A program made the position numbers and the translations under genes. The notes under the pieces are model-generated. The model worked only from the letters and a program-made list of their open reading frames with translations, did no database searches and had not been told where the DNA came from. From Synechococcus sp. RSCCF101 (GTDB taxonomy: Bacteria; Cyanobacteriota; Cyanobacteriia; PCC-6307; Cyanobiaceae): a stretch of DNA of 64,000 nucleotides. Where the stretch lies: contig NZ_CP035632.1 in assembly GCF_008807075.1 (NCBI RefSeq), positions 248,001-312,000 on the forward strand, given 5' to 3'. Shown here piece by piece: positions 34,083 to 41,634 of this stretch (its first letter is position 1; every line of letters begins with the position of its first letter).

Positions 34083-35384
34083 ATGGAAACACCCCAGGAG
34101 GTGGAGCGGATGCTGCAGCTCCATGCCCGCGGCCTCAGCCAGCGAACGATCGCCCATGAACTGGGCTGCTGTCCGCGGACCGTTCGCCGCTATCTGCGCC
34201 AGGGCGGCTGGCAGCCCTACGGCCAGCCCCGGCGCAGCCGGCGCCTCGATGAGCAGATCGCCTGGCTGCGCGAGCAGTTTGAGCAGCATCGCGGCAATGC
34301 CGAGGTGCTCCGCCAGGAACTGCTGCGGCAGAAGGGCATTGATGTGTCCCAGCGCACGGTGGAACGGGCCGTGGCGGCCTGGCGCCGCGAGCTGCGGATC
34401 CGTCAGCTGGCCACCGTGCGCTACGAGACGCCACCCGGCCGGCAGCTCCAGGCCGACTTTGGCCAGTGCGCCGTGAGCATTGGTGGGGAGCGCCGTCGGG
34501 TGCACCTGTGCGTGCTCACGCTCGGCTACTCGCGCCGTCTGGTGGTGCGGCCGTACGGCCATGAGCGGCAGGCGAACTGGCTGCAGGCGATGGAGGAGGC
34601 CTTCCGACACTGGGGCGGCATTCCCGAGCAGGTGCTGGTGGACAACGCCCGCGCCCTGGTCCGCCGGCACGATCCCGCCAGCGGTGAGCTGGTGTTTCAT
34701 CCCACCTTCCTCGCCTTTGCCGAGCACTGGGGGTTCACGCCCCGTGCCTGCCGCCCCTACCGGCCTCGCACCAAGGGCAAGGACGAGCGAGGGGTGCGCT
34801 ACGTCAAGGGCAGCGGTCTGGCCGGACACACCTTCCGCAGCTGGGGTGCCATGGAGGCCCGTCTGGCCTGGTGGATGCGCGAGGTGGCGGATGTCCGTCG
34901 TCACGGCACCACCGGAGAACGGCCCCTGGAGCGGTTCCAGCGGGACGAGGCCAGTGCCCTGAGGCCGCTGTGCGGCAAGCCCTCGTTCCTGGCTGAGCGG
35001 GAACAGAAGCGAGTGGTGGCCAAGGACTGCTGCATTCAGCTGGAGGGGAACTGGTATTCCGCTCCCCAGCAGCTGATCGGCCAGCGGATCACGGCGCAGG
35101 TCCGCCATCAGACGGTGCGATTGCTGCACCGGGGCCGGATCGTGGCGGAGCACCCACTCCAGAGCGCGAACCACCGCTGCCGTCAGGTGATCAGAAGCCA
35201 CTGGCAGGGCCTGCTGCCGGCCGAGCAGCTGCAGCAGGCACGCGCTTCCCTGCAGCCAGCCATCCCCGACAGGTGTCAGGCGACACCCGCTGTTGGTCCT
35301 CCGGCGACACGAGCGGTGCGCACCTCCAGCCTGGCCCGATCCCTGAGCGACTACGCCGCCGTGCTGACGGAGGTGGAGGCATGA
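34083..35384 (+). CDS. istA: IS21 transposase IstA
   Basis: ATG 34083 gives 433 residues. The N-terminus has a helix-turn-helix (METPQEVERMLQLHARGLSQ, then RTIAHELGCCPRTVRRYL) for end binding. The RNase H-type core has the DDE triad D125 (LQADFGQ), D187 (VLVDNARALV) and E235 (KGKDERGVRYVK). The C-terminal part includes WYSAPQQLIGQ, typical of the IS21 Mu-type C-domain. The frame continues upstream to 33639 without start signals, so the internal ATG is preferred. Its TGA overlaps istB (ATGA). Confidence 0.93.
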   Translation: METPQEVERMLQLHARGLSQRTIAHELGCCPRTVRRYLRQGGWQPYGQPRRSRRLDEQIAWLREQFEQHRGNAEVLRQELLRQKGIDVSQRTVERAVAAWRRELRIRQLATVRYETPPGRQLQADFGQCAVSIGGERRRVHLCVLTLGYSRRLVVRPYGHERQANWLQAMEEAFRHWGGIPEQVLVDNARALVRRHDPASGELVFHPTFLAFAEHWGFTPRACRPYRPRTKGKDERGVRYVKGSGLAGHTFRSWGAMEARLAWWMREVADVRRHGTTGERPLERFQRDEASALRPLCGKPSFLAEREQKRVVAKDCCIQLEGNWYSAPQQLIGQRITAQVRHQTVRLLHRGRIVAEHPLQSANHRCRQVIRSHWQGLLPAEQLQQARASLQPAIPDRCQATPAVGPPATRAVRTSSLARSLSDYAAVLTEVEA

Positions 35385-36220
35385 ACCGCAGCCGCACCAC
35401 CACCGCACCGCTGGAGAGACCGGCGGAACTGGCCGCCCTGGTGGCTGACCTGGAGGCGATGCTCACCCGCCTGCGGCTCACCGCCATCCGCGACCGCCTC
35501 GACAACCTGCGGGAGGCCCTGGCCTGGCTGTGTGGTGCCGAGGTGAGCCGCAAGGACCAGAGCCGGTTCGAGATGGCCATGCGCCTGGCCCGTTTCCCAT
35601 GCGTCCGGACGCTGGGGGGATTCGAATTCGAGGCCCAGCCCTCGATCGATCCCGCCCAGATCCGGGAGCTGGCCACCTGCCGCTGGATCGCCAACGGCGA
35701 CAACCTGGTCCTGCTCGGCCCACCCGGGGTGGGGAAGACCCCTCTGGAGGTGGCGCTGGGACGGGAGGCGATCCGTCTGGGCCACAGCGTGCTGTTCTGT
35801 TCCGCCGCCGAGCTGATCGGCAGCCTGGCGCGGGCCCAGCAGCAGGGCGAACTGGCGCGGCAGCTCACGTACTACGGCAAGCCGAGGCTGCTGATCATCG
35901 ACGAGCTGGGCTATCTGCCCCTGGAGCACGACGCCGCTTACCTGTTCTTCCAGCTGATCTCCCGCCGCTATGAGCAGGGCAGCGTGCTGATCAGCTCCAA
36001 TCGGGCGGTCACGGAGTGGGGAGAGGTGTTCGGTGATCAGGTGGTCGCCACCGCGATCCTCGATCGCTTGCTGCACCACAGCCATGTGCTGACGATCCGG
36101 GGCGACAGCTACCGGCTCAGGGAAAAGCGCCGATCGGGCCTGATCCGCTCACCGCAGGCCACCGCCCCCAGCTCCGGAGCCAACAGCAGTGCTTCCCCAT
36201 CCCCAGAAGAGAAGTCCTGA
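35381..36220 (+). CDS. istB: IS21 ATPase IstB
   Basis: ATG 35381 overlaps the istA stop. The 279-residue AAA+ helper has Walker A GPPGVGKT (113-120), followed by a Pro where most IstB proteins have His or Leu, and Walker B LLIIDELGYLP (170-180), then SNRAVTEWGEVFGDQVVATA and sensor region DRLLHHSHVLTI. It is a DnaA/DnaC-like protein that assembles with IstA to select target DNA. Length and motifs indicate an active protein. Confidence 0.93.
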   Translation: MNRSRTTTAPLERPAELAALVADLEAMLTRLRLTAIRDRLDNLREALAWLCGAEVSRKDQSRFEMAMRLARFPCVRTLGGFEFEAQPSIDPAQIRELATCRWIANGDNLVLLGPPGVGKTPLEVALGREAIRLGHSVLFCSAAELIGSLARAQQQGELARQLTYYGKPRLLIIDELGYLPLEHDAAYLFFQLISRRYEQGSVLISSNRAVTEWGEVFGDQVVATAILDRLLHHSHVLTIRGDSYRLREKRRSGLIRSPQATAPSSGANSSASPSPEEKS

Positions 36221-36390
36221 GGGCGGAACCGTCACCCCACCTGGGGCAACCGACTCTCAGGACCAGTCACCAGTCACCAGCCAACGACCAACACCGATGA
36301 GCACAACGAACGACCGCTGCACAGCAGCCATCAGCACCAAGCAGACAACAGACCATCAGCCCACGGAAGGGTCGCTGACCGCCGCATCCA

Positions 36391-36441
36391 GTGAGGACTT
36401 TTTCGTGTCGGCAGTGAGGACTTTCCGCATGTCGGTTGACA
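36391..36441 (-). repeat. right terminal inverted repeat of the IS21 element
   Basis: Read on the minus strand it begins TGTCAACCGACATGCGGAAA, matching the left end except at about 9 of 51 positions. The CCCCG beside it at 36442-36446 repeats the left flank. Confidence 0.82.
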
Positions 36442-36457
36442 CCCCGCACCCGGCTGA

Positions 36458-36712
36458 TCCATAGCCCTCGGCGCCGGGGTGGCCCTGGTGCTCCTGCTGG
36501 AACCACCGTTCCTGCGCGGTGTGCGCCGCACCTCCCCGCTGGGCATCCATGTGGAGGTGCTGCTCACCACGCGCACGGGCGAGCAATGGGCGGCGGAACG
36601 GGAGCTGCAGCGGCGCTTGCTTCAGCGCCTGGGCGAAGCCGGCGTGGCGATGGCCGATGGCCTGGAGCTTCAGGCTGTGGTTGCTCGAGGGAGCGTTGGG
36701 CCAGGGCCCTGA
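36458..36712 (+). pseudogene. MscS-family mechanosensitive channel, C-terminal fragment
   Basis: Right after the IS end an open stretch encodes EPPFLRGVRRTSPLGIHVEV, then LLTTRTGEQWAAERELQRRL and GVAMADGLEL. 'GEQWAAERELQRRL...AGVAM' is the pattern of the cytoplasmic C-terminal domain of MscS-type channels (GEQW...RELRRR...GI.IP). There is no sign of the transmembrane part; a TGA occurs at 36455-36457 and the sequence left of the IS is of RTX origin. I read it as the tail of a gene truncated before the IS inserted. Confidence 0.5.
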
Positions 36713-37098
36713 TCGCTGAGGTCCAAGCGGTGTGACCCCTCAGGTCATGCTGAGAGTGACTGAGCTGTCGTGTCTCAACCGGTCGTCAGCAGCTGGTTTC
36801 CTTGAGCCAGTTCTGGGGTTGAACCCAGCCAAGGCCGACGTGCGTGATCCGCGACCCCAGACTCTGGTCAGAGGCGTGGATCCGGTGCCTGCTTATTGCT
36901 GAGAATGCTCGTTGAGAGCGGTGCCTCGTCTCAGGCGAAAGAAGGGACAGATCCAGAAAGCCAGGCCACCTCAGAGGAATGTTTGGCTGGACCGAACTGG
37001 TTTCCCACAACCCACGAAGAGTAGTATCAGCTCGTCTTCCTGCTGGGATCAAGGCGTTCGCCATCGACCAGGTGGCACCACAATTCAACAAAGCAATC
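36713..37098. other. 386-bp intergenic region, no gene found
   Basis: This region between the mscS fragment and the DUF1254 gene falls in GC toward its right end. No terminator or convincing frame is visible; the frame upstream of the ATG at 37099 remains open but lacks a signal-peptide-consistent start. Confidence 0.4.
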
Positions 37099-38097
37099 AT
37101 GATCAAGCATGCCCTGTCATTTGCAGCAACTGCGGCTTTGCTGTCAAGCAGCGCATTGGCAGGGCCAATAGCGGTGACAGAAGAGAACTTCCCGCAAGCT
37201 TATACGAACAAGCGATTTGCAACAATTATCAAGAAGGCAGGTGGTCTCAACAGATTTTTAACAATGCCAGTGCCAAGCAGTAACCCTTCTGAGCAATTTG
37301 TAGTGCGTATGAATCGAGACACGGCTTACTCGACATCTGTGTTCGACCTTTCAAGCAGGAATGTCTACGTCACGATACCAGAAACAAGCCAATATGTGAC
37401 AATCCAGATTGTTGACGAAAACCATGAGACACAGCGCATGATCTATGGTCCCGGCAGGCATCTGCTTACTGCCAAGACTGATCATGCCTTTGTGATTGTT
37501 CGCACGCTTGATTCAGCTTTGAGAGACAACATCGTGGTCGAGGCGCCCGATCCGAAGCCTTTTGAGGTCAAGGAGTGGGATGAGGCGTCGTTCATGGCAG
37601 TTGAACAGGCGGGTAATCGGAAGTTCAGCGAAGGCTATGATCAGGCAAGGGCCTTTGGCAATATCGAGAGCGGACAAGTGCCTTATATGAACTACCTTGG
37701 TGCTGCTGGTGGCTGGGGTGGAGCAATGGTTCAAGACAACATCTATCAGACCAGCCCATACTTCGATAACGATGGCTGCTATGAAACAACATTTGTCGAC
37801 CCAGAGCCAAAGTACTTCTGGTCTGCCACGGTATACAACGGTGATGGATATATGTTTAACGACGTAGCAAATGTCTCAAGCGAGATGAATCCAGCCCAGA
37901 ACTCAGATGGTACCTATACGCTGCATTTTGGCTGCGAGGGCCTGCCCAATAACATCCCAGTTCGCCAAGGCAATGACACAGGCAAGTTTAATGTGCTGAT
38001 GCGGCACTACGGACCAAGTGAGATGGTTCGCGATGGTGAGTATGGCTACAATATGACTCAGTTTATCAGGCGTAGACAGCCTCTGGGGTCTCAGTAA
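37099..38097 (+). CDS. secreted DUF1254/DUF1214 protein, 332 aa
   Basis: I start at ATG 37099 because it opens a signal peptide (MIKHALSFAATAALLSSSAL, cleavage after ALA); the frame is open back to 36979. Domain blocks: DUF1254-like RMNRDTAYSTSVFDLSSRNV and TSQYVTIQIVDENHE; DUF1214-like YFWSATVYNGDGYMFNDVAN and NSDGTYTLHFGCEGLPNNIP. It is shorter than the 508-aa member at 24678-26204 and has a much lower GC content than the core genome, suggesting separate acquisition. Function unknown. Confidence 0.87.
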   Translation: MIKHALSFAATAALLSSSALAGPIAVTEENFPQAYTNKRFATIIKKAGGLNRFLTMPVPSSNPSEQFVVRMNRDTAYSTSVFDLSSRNVYVTIPETSQYVTIQIVDENHETQRMIYGPGRHLLTAKTDHAFVIVRTLDSALRDNIVVEAPDPKPFEVKEWDEASFMAVEQAGNRKFSEGYDQARAFGNIESGQVPYMNYLGAAGGWGGAMVQDNIYQTSPYFDNDGCYETTFVDPEPKYFWSATVYNGDGYMFNDVANVSSEMNPAQNSDGTYTLHFGCEGLPNNIPVRQGNDTGKFNVLMRHYGPSEMVRDGEYGYNMTQFIRRRQPLGSQ

Positions 38098-38243
38098 TGG
38101 GTTCCGATAATGAGTGCAAGACGGTAAGACTCAAGGATTTGTCAGTTGGTCTCGCGATCTGAATCGGGGTCACGCGGCGGACATGGCTGTTGAGGACTTC
38201 TTCTGGATCTGATTTCTAGGATCATTCTGTCACGCTACTGCTA

Positions 38244-38672
38244 ATGAATCTCTCTGCAGGCGGCAACAAGGGCATGAGGACACTGTGCTTCATGGCATTC
38301 TTCATGGCAGCGGTCTTTGTTCTTGGAGAGACCTCAAGGAGAGGGCTTGACTACTTTTCAGTCAACGCCACCACGATGATCGAGGATTATCTCTGTGCGA
38401 TTCTGCTGCTATTGGCTGGCTTTCTCACGTGGCGGCGTCATCGCCTGGCACCAACAATGATGCTCGCTGCCTGGGCGTATGCGACTGGTGGAATGTTGGT
38501 TCCGTTCGCCGCGCATCTGGAGGCCTCTCTTCGTGGCATCACGTTTCGAGCTGATCACCCCCATGAGGACGTTGGGTCCGTTGTCCTGAAAGGAGTCATC
38601 TGGCTGATCTGTCTCGTGTGCTTTCTGGCCTCCCTGCGATTGGGTGACTCTGACCCGACACTCCGTTCATAA
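38244..38672 (+). CDS. hypothetical membrane protein, 142 aa (or 132 aa)
   Basis: Start 38244 or, more likely, the ATG at 38274 (MRTLCFMAFFMAAVFVLGET). The protein has four hydrophobic segments: the N-terminal one, YLCAILLLLAGFLTW, PTMMLAAWAYATGGMLVPFA and GVIWLICLVCFLASLRLG. A charged loop with HPHED sits before the last span. No family is recognised; the shape resembles small cyanobacterial or proteobacterial membrane proteins of unknown role. Confidence 0.6.
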   Translation: MNLSAGGNKGMRTLCFMAFFMAAVFVLGETSRRGLDYFSVNATTMIEDYLCAILLLLAGFLTWRRHRLAPTMMLAAWAYATGGMLVPFAAHLEASLRGITFRADHPHEDVGSVVLKGVIWLICLVCFLASLRLGDSDPTLRS

Positions 38673-38698
38673 GGCCTGGACCGATCAAGGGGGTCACG

Positions 38699-39358
38699 TC
38701 ACCCCCCATCGAGATGGCCGGTTTTGACATAGATCAGGCAGCCGTCCCGGCTGAACGGCGTGTGCCGGCTTCCATGGGGACTCCGGATCCAGGTTCCCTT
38801 CGGATAGGCGCCCCATTCGTCTTCAAACACACCCTCCAGCACGAAGATCTCCTCACCCCCCCAGTGCGCGTGCTCTGGAAAAAGCGTGCCGGGTTCCCAG
38901 CGCACCAGTGCCACCCCCTCTGTGCCAAAGCTGTGCAGCGGCAGCACCGACAGGCCCGCCACCAGTCCAGGCCTCCATTCGGCCTGGTTCCAGTCGATCA
39001 CGACCCTCGCCTGGTCGTCTGGATGCATCTGCCAGAGTTTCACCAGAATGGTGCATCCCTGGCGGCTGAAGGGAGTGTGAACGGATCCCACCGGATTCCG
39101 CACATAGGTGCCGGCTGGATAGTCGCCGGTCTCATCGGAGAACACACCATCGAGAACGAGAAATTCTTCGCCGCCGCCGTGTTGGTGTGCCTGGAAGTGG
39201 CTCTCGGCTGCGTATCGAACGATGGATGTGGCGCGGGCCACTTCATCACCGTTGCGCTCCAGCATTCGCCGCTGGACGCCGGCCATGGGCGAATCGAGCC
39301 AGGTGAGATCAGTGGTGGAGACCACCACCTTCTGGCTGAAATCGGTGTGCAGTTGCAT
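38699..39358 (-). CDS. double-cupin ChrR-like protein, 219 aa
   Basis: I start at ATG 39356-39358; a longer frame to 39505 has no coding character. Two cupin modules are present, each with an HxH-x(3)-EE metal site: HQHGGGEEFLVLDGVF (about 58-73) and HAHWGGEEIFVLEGVF (about 164-179). Both continue with YPAGTYVRNPVGSVHTPFS- and YPKGTWIRSPHGSRHTPFS-type repeats. ChrR anti-sigma factors sense singlet oxygen with such a cupin, but here there is no N-terminal zinc anti-sigma domain and no ECF sigma gene nearby, so it is more likely a stand-alone cupin. It overlaps the next upstream gene by 50 bases. Confidence 0.85.
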   Translation of the reverse strand: MQLHTDFSQKVVVSTTDLTWLDSPMAGVQRRMLERNGDEVARATSIVRYAAESHFQAHQHGGGEEFLVLDGVFSDETGDYPAGTYVRNPVGSVHTPFSRQGCTILVKLWQMHPDDQARVVIDWNQAEWRPGLVAGLSVLPLHSFGTEGVALVRWEPGTLFPEHAHWGGEEIFVLEGVFEDEWGAYPKGTWIRSPHGSRHTPFSRDGCLIYVKTGHLDGG

Positions 39359-40349
39359 GGTAGTCGTTCGAGAGTGGGGGCGTGATTGAGGGCCTGTGGT
39401 AGAGAAACGGGGAGAATTCGGGCTCGGACCAGCTGAGCGGCAGGCCGGACCGGATCCGATGGCCGGATTCCAACTGAAAGCGCAGCAGTCGCTCGGCTTG
39501 CGCAAACCGGGCGATCTCCTCTCCCTCCCAGATCACCTCCGCCGTGCCGGTGAGGGTGAGCAGGTCGCCGCTCTGGAAGTCCAGGAACAGCAACCCGGCC
39601 CGGGCATTCATCTCCAGGTTGCCGAAGGTGTTGAAGTGATTGTTGCCCGCGTAGTCGGGGATGGTGAGGGTGCGGTTGTCGTCCAGCTGCACGAATCCCG
39701 GTCTGCCGCCGCGGTGGGACACATCCACGCCGCCCACCTCTGGTGCGTCGCCTGCTCCCCCCATGAAGGCTGTGGCGATGAAGACAGTGTCGGCGGCCTC
39801 GATCAGTGCCGCTTCCGCTGGACCGAAGCGGTGCACGGTGTCCACCGGCCCTGGCTCTGGGGTGCCCAATGGTTTCGGAGTGGCCTGGCGCACCTGGATG
39901 TATTGCGGGCAGTTTCCGAAGCTCTGCTCCACCTGAACCGTGAATCCATCCGGACCCACGGCATCCAGCACCCCATTCACCCGATTACGGCGGCGCGTGC
40001 TGAGCTCGATCCCCAGCAGACCGACCGGACCGCCCTCATGCAGGTTGCTCGCCAGGGGGTCCTCCGGCACAGCCTGGCTCGCCACCCGCAGGGTGCGTGG
40101 ATGCGGGGATGAGATGAATCCCGGGTCTCCCACAACGATTGAGGCCCAGGGCGCGCCGGCGGCATCGACGAATCCCACCAGCACATACGAGAGGTGGGAA
40201 AAGAAGGTCCGATGCTGATCGGTCAGCACCGGGCGGATCACACGGCGTCCCTGCCGGTCCACGCGCTGCCGCACGCCGAGCCGCTCCTGGATCGCCAGCT
40301 CGCCGGTGTGGAACGGTGAACTGACCTGATCCCATCCGGGTTCAACCAT
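39309..40349 (-). CDS. pyridoxamine-5'-phosphate-oxidase-like FMN-binding protein
   Basis: The 346-residue protein starts at ATG 40347-40349 (MVEPGWDQVSSPFHTGELAI). It carries PNPOx-fold blocks, for example FFSHLSYVLVGFVDAAGAPW, then DNRTLTIPDYAGNNHFNTFG, then EMNARAGLLFLDFQSGDLLT. The 'PDxxGNxHFNTxGN' motif recurs in a subgroup usually coupled to ferredoxin reductase domains; here only the flavin domain is present. The substrate is unknown. The cupin gene begins before this one ends (50-base overlap), so they are one transcriptional unit. Confidence 0.85.
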   Translation of the reverse strand: MVEPGWDQVSSPFHTGELAIQERLGVRQRVDRQGRRVIRPVLTDQHRTFFSHLSYVLVGFVDAAGAPWASIVVGDPGFISSPHPRTLRVASQAVPEDPLASNLHEGGPVGLLGIELSTRRRNRVNGVLDAVGPDGFTVQVEQSFGNCPQYIQVRQATPKPLGTPEPGPVDTVHRFGPAEAALIEAADTVFIATAFMGGAGDAPEVGGVDVSHRGGRPGFVQLDDNRTLTIPDYAGNNHFNTFGNLEMNARAGLLFLDFQSGDLLTLTGTAEVIWEGEEIARFAQAERLLRFQLESGHRIRSGLPLSWSEPEFSPFLYHRPSITPPLSNDYHATAHRFQPEGGGLHH

Positions 40350-40381
40350 GGTGAAGGTCTCCTGGGTGTGTGTGGACGGGG

Positions 40382-40756
40382 TCAGTTGCTGCCCATCGGC
40401 ACGTAGCCGGGCAGCTGCCTGACGCGGTCGAGCCATGCGAGCACCCGGGGGTAGGGGGTCAGGTCGATGCCGCCATCAGGGGCCAGAGCCACGTAGGGAA
40501 AGATGGCCACATCGGCGATCGTCGTCCGTTCGAATTCAAGCCAGCTGCGGCCGTTCAGGTGCGCATCGAGCTGGCTGAGGATCTCCCCGGCTTTCTCGTG
40601 GGCTCGCTCGAGGTTGATGGCGCTGGCGCCCAACAGCGTGTGGAGGCGAGCATTCTCCGGCCCCTGCCGCACCTCGCCCGCAGCGATCGAGAGCCAGCGG
40701 ATCACCCGGGCCTTGTGGCAGTTCCCGGAGAGCTCGTGGCCGTGGAGCTTGAGCAT
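40382..40756 (-). pseudogene. glutathione S-transferase with internal deletion
   Basis: The ATG at 40754-40756 gives the GST start MLKLHGHELSGNCHKARV, then the sequence jumps to IRWLSIAAGEVRQGPENARL, which belongs to the C-terminal domain of the family, and ends with IADVAIFPYVALAPDGGIDL and LPGYVP. Complete members have about 70 residues between these two blocks (the rest of the thioredoxin fold). The reading frame is preserved, so this is an in-frame deletion and the product of 124 residues should not bind glutathione normally. It is divergent from the TetR gene with two operators between them. Confidence 0.78.
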
Positions 40757-40802
40757 GAGAGGTCCGTGGGGGAGGGGTGGAAGCGACCGGGCACAAAGCA
40801 GA

Positions 40803-40841
40803 CAGACCGGTCTGCACAGCCAGGGTAACAGACCGATCTGT
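40803..40841. promoter_or_regulatory. two TetR-type operator palindromes
   Basis: CAGACCGGTCTG (40803-40814) is a perfect 12-bp palindrome, and ACAGACCGATCTGT (40828-40841) is the same core with one mismatch. Centres are 26 bp apart, 2.5 helical turns. They lie between the divergent GST fragment and TetR gene, so the TetR protein probably represses both promoters. Confidence 0.75.
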
Positions 40842-40876
40842 CTAGTCGCTAGGTTGCTGGTCCACGCGGCCTCGTC

Positions 40877-41512
40877 GTGACCTCCTCCTCGTCCCCAGTG
40901 GCCCCGCCCGCGGCGGCCGGACCCTCCAGCCGTCGTGACGCGTTGATCGAGGCCGCCCTGGAGATGTTCAGCCGGGATGGCTACCGCGCTGTGGGCATCG
41001 ATGCCTTGCTCAAGCAGGCCGGCGTCGCGAAGATGACCCTCTACAAGCACTTCCGCTCCAAGGAAGAGCTGATCGCCGTGGTGCTCGATCAACGGAGCGC
41101 CGCCATCGCTGCAGCCATCGCCGCCCGGGTCAAGGCGGTTCCTGCCGAGGATCCCCAGGCCCCCCGCCTGCGTCTGCTCGCCGTGTTCGCCTGGCTGCAG
41201 GACTGGCTGCAGGACCCCGGCTTCGAGGGCTGCCTGTTCATCAAGGCCGCCGGGGAATACGCCGATGAGGACGAGCTGCCCCGGCAGGCGGCATTGCGCT
41301 TCAAGGATGCGTGCCGGAAGCTGCTCGAGGAGCTCTGCGGCGGCCTGGATTGCGGTGATCCGATCGGGCTGGCCCGCCAGCTCGAACTCCTGATGGAAGG
41401 AGCCGCCGTCGTGGGGTTCATGCGCCGCGATCCCACCGCCGCCGTGGCGGCCTCAGAGGGGGCGGCCCTGCTCATTGACGCCGCTGAGCGAGCTCCTGCT
41501 TCAACGCTCTGA
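40877..41512 (+). CDS. TetR/AcrR family transcriptional regulator
   Basis: GTG start; 211 residues. The N-terminal helix-turn-helix is RRDALIEAALEMFSRDGYRA, then VGIDALLKQAGVAKMTLYKH and FRSKEELIAVVLD, a textbook TetR DNA-binding domain. The C-terminal ligand domain has EGCLFIKAAGEYADEDELPR. It most likely autoregulates through the paired palindromes just upstream and controls the divergent GST gene; the ligand is unknown. Confidence 0.9.
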   Translation: MTSSSSPVAPPAAAGPSSRRDALIEAALEMFSRDGYRAVGIDALLKQAGVAKMTLYKHFRSKEELIAVVLDQRSAAIAAAIAARVKAVPAEDPQAPRLRLLAVFAWLQDWLQDPGFEGCLFIKAAGEYADEDELPRQAALRFKDACRKLLEELCGGLDCGDPIGLARQLELLMEGAAVVGFMRRDPTAAVAASEGAALLIDAAERAPASTL

Positions 41513-41634
41513 GCGTGCGGATGATCGGCTCATGCGCTCTGGGGTGATTTGCGGACTCCAGCATCACTGCGATCATCACTGACAAGGCCGATCAGGATTC
41601 ATACACTGCCTGACAACCTGCCCTTGTCTCGCCC

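Larger units (their letters stand above)
33897..36441 (+). mobile_element. complete IS21-family insertion sequence
   Basis: Two terminal inverted repeats bound the element: TGTCAGCCGACA... from 33897 to 33947 and its partner 36391-36441; by my reading 42 of 51 positions match. Each end contains two copies of an internal CCGACA..GAAA(A/G)GTC motif, the multiple transposase-site pattern of IS21. The outer dinucleotides are TG...CA. A 5-bp direct repeat CCCCG flanks it (33892-33896 and 36442-36446), consistent with a target-site duplication. Between the ends lie istA and istB. The element appears intact. Confidence 0.9.

Noticed and set aside
33918-35408. 496-residue open frame antisense to istA
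   Set aside because: The istA strand has the DDE triad and HTH; the antisense has no motif.
38699-39358. Cupin protein as an anti-sigma ChrR partner of an ECF factor
   Set aside because: No N-terminal zinc anti-sigma domain is visible and no ECF sigma gene is nearby.
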